Made by a program: the position numbers and the translations under genes
Shown: positions 57,780-64,000 of the stretch, one piece after another
Layout: each line of letters begins with the position of its first letter
Position numbering within the stretch: the stretch's first letter is position 1
Notes under the pieces: model-generated
Databases searched by the model: none
Told to the model about the DNA's origin: nothing
Seen by the model: only the letters and a program-made list of their open reading frames with translations
Source of the DNA: Nemopilema nomurai
Taxonomy: Eukaryota; Cnidaria; Scyphozoa; Rhizostomeae; Rhizostomatidae
Length of the DNA stretch: 64,000 bases
Direction of reading: 5' to 3'
NCBI GenBank assembly: GCA_003864495.1
Contig: ML133365.1
Location: 3,851,856 to 3,915,855, forward strand

Positions 57780-60700
57780 ATGATCTACTTCCTGGTTTTT
57801 TTGGCACTAAATTTTTGTGCACCAAAAGTCATTCATGGTGCGGGTAAGTGTCTCTGTATTTGCCTAACCTGCAAATAGTTTCTTTTTCTCTTACTTGGTT
57901 CTAATTTATGTTAGGGGTAATCTAAAGGTCATTCTTATTGCTTTTTAATATCTTCACAGAGATATTTCACGATTGATAGACTTGCTGAACACTTTTCCTC
58001 AATGAAAGCTATTTGCAGCAATTGATCTGTACAGGAGATGTTTCTTCGTCTAATTGCTGCATCCAGAATCTTAATTACTGAATCTAGAATCATAATTACT
58101 TTTTCATTATCCTCATTTCAAGTCAGTCTTATAGAGAATAAGACTGAAGAAATAAAAAAGAAAAGACCTTTTGCATGTCTTTGATGCGAGTACACCTTAT
58201 TTTCCAGATAATATAATTACCTGATGTTTTCAAAATTTGACACTGTACTTTACAAAATTGTAAAATACGAAGTATATTTAGAAGCCAATGCAACTTGAGC
58301 TCCTTTTTGACATCAGTTGAATGTATTTTTAGGCTGTGACGTCAATTTCGTCACCACAAGTGGTGAGATAGCATCACCTGACTTTCCACTCGCCCCTTCA
58401 GTGAGAAGGATTAAATGCCAGTATGATATTGCTGCCGTGCAAGGAAAACATATTCAGCTGCAGTTCCTGGAAATTCTCCCTTCCGTACACTATTTGTCAT
58501 ATGGCTGTGCACGCAGTGGCCTAAAAGTTTACGAGCTACAGGAAGGAACGTGGTTTGAAACAGCAGTGTACTGCTATGGAGATAAAGATATATACATTCC
58601 ATTCTTGTCGAGGAAAAACAGCCTTCGCCTTGTTTATCGATCTAGATCGCCTTCGTGGGCTTTTATGTTCAGACTGAAGTTTAAAGTGGTCGAAGGTACG
58701 AAATATTTTTATTTTGCTTCAACTTTCAACACCTAGCTCCTGAAAGCAGTTATTTGTGTTTAGATCTTCTCTGCAATGTTAGATCACGACAGAGAGCGAG
58801 ATAGAGGCCTATCTAAGCTGATTGATAGTATTTTGAAGTAAATTTGTGTTTTAACACCTTTAGAATTTGCTATGATATAGCCTTATTTGGCTGTTAACAA
58901 ATTAAGAATGAGAGATATATATCGGATGAAGTCATCAACGTAAAGTAATGCGTAAATATTTGCGCTTGAGTATGGCGTGCAACCCCAAACGCCACCACGT
59001 CAGTGGTTTTCTTTTCTTCTTCCTTAGCTGGAGGAAATTTTTCTTGACAATAACTCTCGTTGTTTATAGTGGAAATTGCTAATAAACCTTCGTCAAATCT
59101 GACACTAACAGGCAAAACCTTCCGCCGTGGAGCACTAATCTTTTCTGAACTCTGAAGAAAAGAAGTATCTTGCGTTTTCCGGTTGAAAACCCGGAAAAAA
59201 CTTCAAGAAAAGAGGAGAAAATCGATCCAGGAACATTTTGGAGTCAATAATCCGAAATGCAACAGGGGTTGGGTAGAAGTATTGAGGTTTTTGTGAAGTT
59301 GGAGGGTAGGGTTCTTATGGAATCTTGGCATCGGGCAAGTTTTGGGTATAGCAGATTGCTAAAGAGCGTTCTAATTCGCTATTTACTCAGATACTCAATA
59401 AATTATAGATACTCATACAACTTATAGATACTCAATAAATTCATGTGACGGAATCTGCGAATGAAGGCTTTATATATTGTAGACCTCAATATGGAACTTG
59501 CTGGACAAGAGGGCCTAGTTGTATCTCCGCACTTCCTGTTGAACTCTTTTCCTGGAAAAACAAATTACAGCTACCGTATTGAAGCTGACAAAGGAAAAAA
59601 AATTCAGTTATTCTTTACATACTTCGGCAGCGATATTGTTTGTGCGAATAACCCCTTGAAGATTAATGACGGAGAACTCGCGTCTGGGAAGCCAGTGGCT
59701 GATGTTTGCGGAAGACAGTTGAAGTCATACCTATCGTCTTCCAACGTCATATCAATAAATTACATGGCAACATTTCCAACATCCACTGCTACAAAGACCT
59801 TTGGCTTCAAGATATATTACTCTACTGGAATCAAAGGCTAGTTGATGGATTATTTTCCTTTTTGATTTACGTTTGTTTTGTTACATTCATACTCCCAACT
59901 TTATTCCTGCATTGATTATTTCTGTTTGCGGTCAATGGCCGAAAACGGGCATTTTCCTTAGGGTAGGGGTAGGGTAGGGGTGGAGTCAAATGCATTAATT
60001 AAACCGACCACGGCTCTTGCATCTTTGTCTGTTCTTCCAAAAAGGTCTGATTTTTGGTTACCCCGAGCTCCTTTTCAAAAATTGTTTATGGTCTGTTTAT
60101 AAACTTTGAGAAAAATGCTATATTTTCAGCCACCAGGAATTGATATGTGACTATTATTCCGGAATATTCATTTTCAGCTGTATTAGTTGTTATGGCATGT
60201 TAGCAAAAGTAAGTCATGAAGAATGAGTATCTTCAAGAAATGCTGAATTAGAACTATTTCCACAGCATTGATCCTGGAGCCACAACAATCTTCTTTGCGG
60301 CCCGTTCAAATCTTTTCACTTGTTTCACGATTTGCTGAGTTCTACCCCCAATTTAGTTTGTAAAAACGTGAACAAATTGGATATCCTTTGAATAATTTAT
60401 TCTAGTGGGCATGGAAATGACTCAATTTTTAAACATTCAATATTTCTACAAGTTTGCACGAAGAAAACTCTACCTTTAATAATGCATTGAGTAAACCATT
60501 GCTCTCCCATTTTCTTAAGTGTAAATTATTGATGATTAAATTACACGTAGATTGATGATTAATTGGCTACTCGTTGTCTGATTTTCATTTTTCAATATAG
60601 CCTCTCTCCCGATCAGTTAATTGAAAAGAAAATGCCGTTTTATTGCCAAAGGTATTACATTTGAAATCCATAAAGAAGGGGGGGGGGGGTTATTTGACTG

Positions 60701-63700
60701 CGGTGCACACCCTTAACCAAATGCTTTGTTCGTTTTAAAGGTTGCGACAGAGATTTCAGCGGAGGGTCTGGAAGGATTTTTTCTCCCCTGCATGGAAGTC
60801 TGTCTCCCAAGTACGTTAACTGCAGCTACAACATAAACACTGCCAAGGGCACCCTGATTCTTCTAACGATGTCTGATTACACTCAGCCTGGCTTGGACCT
60901 TATTCGCATCGACGACAAGGCCGGAGACTCCGGGGTTGTCTCTAAGTTTGATTACTACTCCACCTATTACTCATCGGGGAATGCAGTCACGCTTCATTTC
61001 AATTCCCAAAACCAAAGTGACAATGCATTCTTTGTCGACTACAAAACAACCAACGGTGAGAGTTTTTTTACCACGTGACATATACCTGCTAAGTCTGAAA
61101 TTTCTGTACTACTGTAGAGTATTGAAATAGCACAGAATAGCAGAACCATAGTTTCGCGTCGTTTAAGTACCTTTTCTTCCGACACTCTTCGGAGTATGCA
61201 AAAGTCGGATAATGTTCCATGCGATAAAATTTGATATGGCTGTAGCTCGAGTTACTAGATGTACTGATCGATAATTGTGATTCTGATCTGTTGATGTGCC
61301 CAGCCACAAAGATTATATAGGAAAGGAAGAAAGATTTCGCTAAGCAACCCAGGGCGTTTTCTTTTTTAACCGTGTATTGGTACGGTTTCTTTCCTTGCTC
61401 ATTGATGTTATGCTCATAAAGGCTGGCACATTAAGACTACATTGGTGCATCCATTTCTCTTCCCCAGTCACCTAGCCTCAGCTCCAGAATCCAGTACTTT
61501 TAAATTGGGGTCTGTGGCAAGGCTACCTTTACCACGATGCTTTTGATTTAAACAGCAGTTAGATGACATATGCGCATGTTCTTGCCAGCTTACTTCATTT
61601 CGGCATTAATCCTCATAACTTTCTTCAAGTCGGCATTTTTTCATAAAACTGATTATCTCCACAAAAGGTTGCAAGATTGATTTTGGTGAAAACAAAATTT
61701 CTGGTGGTTTCTCATCAAACAATTTTCCCAGTAATTACACGAACAGTATGGTCTGCAACTATTCGATCGGAATACCCCCAAACACGAAAGGCAAAGCGTA
61801 CGTTGCAAGCGTATTCGTATCGACGTTGGACCTGGAGTGGAGCCCATCTTGCAACGGCGACAGCCTTTCTGTGTACGATGGCGTCGACGCAAATGCAAAA
61901 CTTCTTGAACGATTCTGTGGACAGACTAAAAAAAGGACCATTATTGGAAATGGCAAAGATATGTTTGTTCAGTTTCGTTCTAATAATAGATTAACTGGTC
62001 GCGGATTCAGAGCGACTTTTTTACGACTACCTGCAGGTAAGCAATTTGCCTCTATCTCATAATTTACTTACAAATTTATCTGCCTATTTGTCTTTTTATT
62101 TTGACTATTATTACTAGAACATAGTGTTTAACATGTGAATTGCTACGTAATCATCATTTTCGTAACCATAACCATTTTAGCGCCTTTTCTACGTCATTAT
62201 AAAGTTGTAGATACAGGCCAACCTCCTTTGCAACGATTGTTACATAGCGTAAACAGAGAGGCTACAAAATTCCATTTTTATTCCAAAATTTCATTTTAGT
62301 GACATTTTTAAAGGTGTGATGCCTTTGATCTAAGTCAATGTGTCCTTGATGCTCAGCTGCATACAAGGCGCAACAGTTAAGGGTTATCACACACCAGTTA
62401 ATATAGACTCTAATGTTTGTTTTCAACTTAAGGCAAATTCATTCCTTTTCGACGTAACCAAGATAGACTCTTTTGCGTTGAATTACGGAAGATTTAAGTT
62501 TAATTTCTTTTTTTGATGAATTATTTGTTTTCGAAACCTCGTATTGTTTTTGTATTTTTCCCAGTCTGCAACAAAACCTACGACTTCACCAAAAGGGTAA
62601 TCAAGTCGGAGAGCTTCCCCAACCAGTACCCTAACAGGTTCGCCTGCACCAGCACGATTGTGGGAGTGCCAGGGAGCAATGTCACCCTTAATTTCACACA
62701 TTTTGATTTGGAGTGGAGCAAGGACTGCTCGAAGGACAGCTTGAAGATTTATGAAGGAAGAGTTGCTAGTGAAGCTTTGGTGTCTACAAGATGCGGCAAT
62801 GACGTCACTCCTTTCATTTCTAAGTCTTCAACTGTCATTTTGCGGTTCACCTCAGACGACTCTGTGGCCAAAACAGGATTCAATATGACATATGATGGTA
62901 AGACACGACTCTCTTTTGGCGGATATTCTCTGTGCACCAATAGTATCCTTTGGTAGGGTTCATTCAGGACGCCCCAAGAGTATCCTTTAGAAGGGTTCTT
63001 CTCAGGACGCCCCAAGAGTATTCTTTGGTAGGGTTCTTCTCAGGACGCACCAAGAGTATTCTTTGGTGGGGTTGTTAGGACGTTAACGATCTTTCCGACG
63101 GGGTAGTCCAATGGGCCAAAGCCTCGAATATGCAGTACACAAGAGGGTTTAATTCTTTGGTGTTATCTTTGATAATCCAACAGGAAGATAAACCTGAACT
63201 ACTTACACTCACAATATAATGGAAGCTAGTCCACAGTACAGCGTAAGCATACACGATGCATGCTGACTGACGAGTACATTGCCATTAGAAATCAGTAACT
63301 ATTACAAATGAACTTAACAGAACATGGGACTGTAACACACAACTGAGACTTCTTTGTGTATGCGCTTCTTTTTGGGTACACTGCGTACAACATTCTTAAG
63401 GACACTACATGGACCGTGCCACTGGGTGCAGAATACTATGAAAACTCGTGTGTCGTCATGATAAATAAGCGTGGCATCGCCCTTATTGTTGCCTTTTGTT
63501 CTTTATGACAGGCGCTTGCATTATTTACTTGGTTTTTGAAAGAATTATAGTTATCACAGCATTAGCTATCTAACCAACACACAATACAATTCAGTTGTTG
63601 GAACTTTTACTCGAATTGTAATTTTTCGAGAAAGTTAATCGCATCTTTCTCTATTTTAATCAATTGATCAATCCTTCCACTTCCCATGCCTGAAATAGGC

Positions 63701-64000
63701 CATTGATTCGACTCTCCACCATCATCTACTTCAGCACGGTCAATCCTTTTGATAACGAATTCTCTCATATGGATGTGAAGAACTTTAGGTCTCCAATTTC
63801 GTAATTGAGCTCAGTTAATCTCATGTTTCATCCAGTATACCTTTTTAGCTTGCAGGTTTATTTCTAAAAGCCGAAATGGGACATTCTACTCCCCATTCTA
63901 TCCAAATCGTTATCAAGGGAAAATGCTTTGCTCATATCTGATTCAAGTCAAGGCCGGATACAAGGTGAACCTCGTATTCCGCGAGTTTTCTCTTCACTAC
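57780..64000 (+). CDS. Second multi-CUB protein gene, 5' part (at least six CUB domains), runs off the window
   Basis: Exons: 57780-57843, 58333-58695, 59483-59836, 60741-61055, 61668-62036, 62565-62897 and 63849-beyond 64000. The first encodes a signal peptide (MIYFLVFLALNFCAPKVIHG). Each following exon encodes one CUB domain, and every junction is phase 1. CUB1, CUB4 and CUB5 have four cysteines, CUB2 only C3-C4 and CUB3 only C1-C2; CUB6 shows C1 and C2 before the window ends. CUB1-CUB4 match the cysteine pattern of CUB1-CUB4 in the gene at 25139-43043. CUB5 also shares CSKDSL and TRCGND with CUB5 there. The donor of exon 3 is GC rather than GT (AAAG|GCTAGT). The two genes are probably tandem paralogues, so the unseen 3' part may also be VWDE-like. 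Confidence 0.8.
60682..60694. repeat. G homopolymer in an intron of the second CUB gene
   Basis: A short run of about ten or more G residues lies roughly 50 bases upstream of the CUB3 exon. Reported only as a simple repeat. Confidence 0.5.
62942..63083. repeat. 37-38 bp tandem repeat in an intron of the second CUB gene
   Basis: Units begin agtatyctttggtagggtt at 62942, 62979, 63017 and 63055, giving about 3.7 copies with a few substitutions. The array lies shortly after the donor of the CUB5 exon. Confidence 0.85.

Noticed and set aside
63855..63875. Acceptor TTGCAG just upstream of the last visible CUB exon
   Set aside because: Using it places a TAA in the CUB reading frame. The acceptor ending at 63848 keeps phase 1 and restores the first cysteine.
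1..64000. tRNA, rRNA and small RNA genes
   Set aside because: I saw no convincing cloverleaf or conserved rRNA segment by eye; a covariance-model scan would be needed to exclude small ones.

Overview
The window looks like an invertebrate animal nuclear genome, most likely a cnidarian and probably an anthozoan. The evidence is spliced genes with GT..AG introns, an intronless class A GPCR, and multi-exon secreted or membrane proteins built from CUB, EGF, D8C and VWD domains. It also holds BEL/Pao and hAT transposable elements and many simple or satellite repeats. The species assignment is inference; animal origin is clear.

Region by region. 1-3.0 kb: no gene, a TA microsatellite and a 58-bp direct repeat. 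3.0-3.9 kb: two foldback or MITE-like inverted repeats. 3.9-11.6 kb: a degenerate hAT-family transposase on the minus strand, split in two by a BEL/Pao LTR retrotransposon on the plus strand. That element has an uninterrupted 1851-codon Gag-Pol ORF, a complete 5' LTR with a tRNA-Tyr-like primer binding site, and a truncated 3' LTR. 13.4-14.6 kb: an intronless 377-aa rhodopsin-class receptor. 14.6-25.1 kb: mostly empty apart from a small non-LTR retrotransposon remnant.

25.1-43.0 kb holds the main gene, for which I can trace 24 exons. Their lengths sum to 5715 nt, exactly 1905 codons including the stop. The predicted type I membrane protein runs: signal peptide, seven CUB domains (one exon each), two EGF domains, one D8C domain, a VWDE-like extracellular region with a VWD domain, one EGF, C-terminal VWDE-like segments, a transmembrane helix and a 33-residue tail. 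Its introns carry an 89-bp array that repeats its own splice donor, a MITE, and several minisatellites.

43.9-48.6 kb is a 4.7-kb minisatellite of 21- and 25-bp units. 49.8-55.3 kb is a decayed DNA transposon with long (about 770-bp) inverted termini and a frameshifted ORF; its right part is tandemly duplicated as a 1.66-kb segment. From 57.8 kb to the window end a second CUB gene begins in the same orientation. It has a signal peptide and at least six one-exon CUB domains whose cysteine pattern parallels the first gene, so the two are probably tandem paralogues. The window ends inside it.

No rRNA, tRNA or other RNA gene was recognised. All exon structures are read by eye from splice sites and reading frame, without transcript support.
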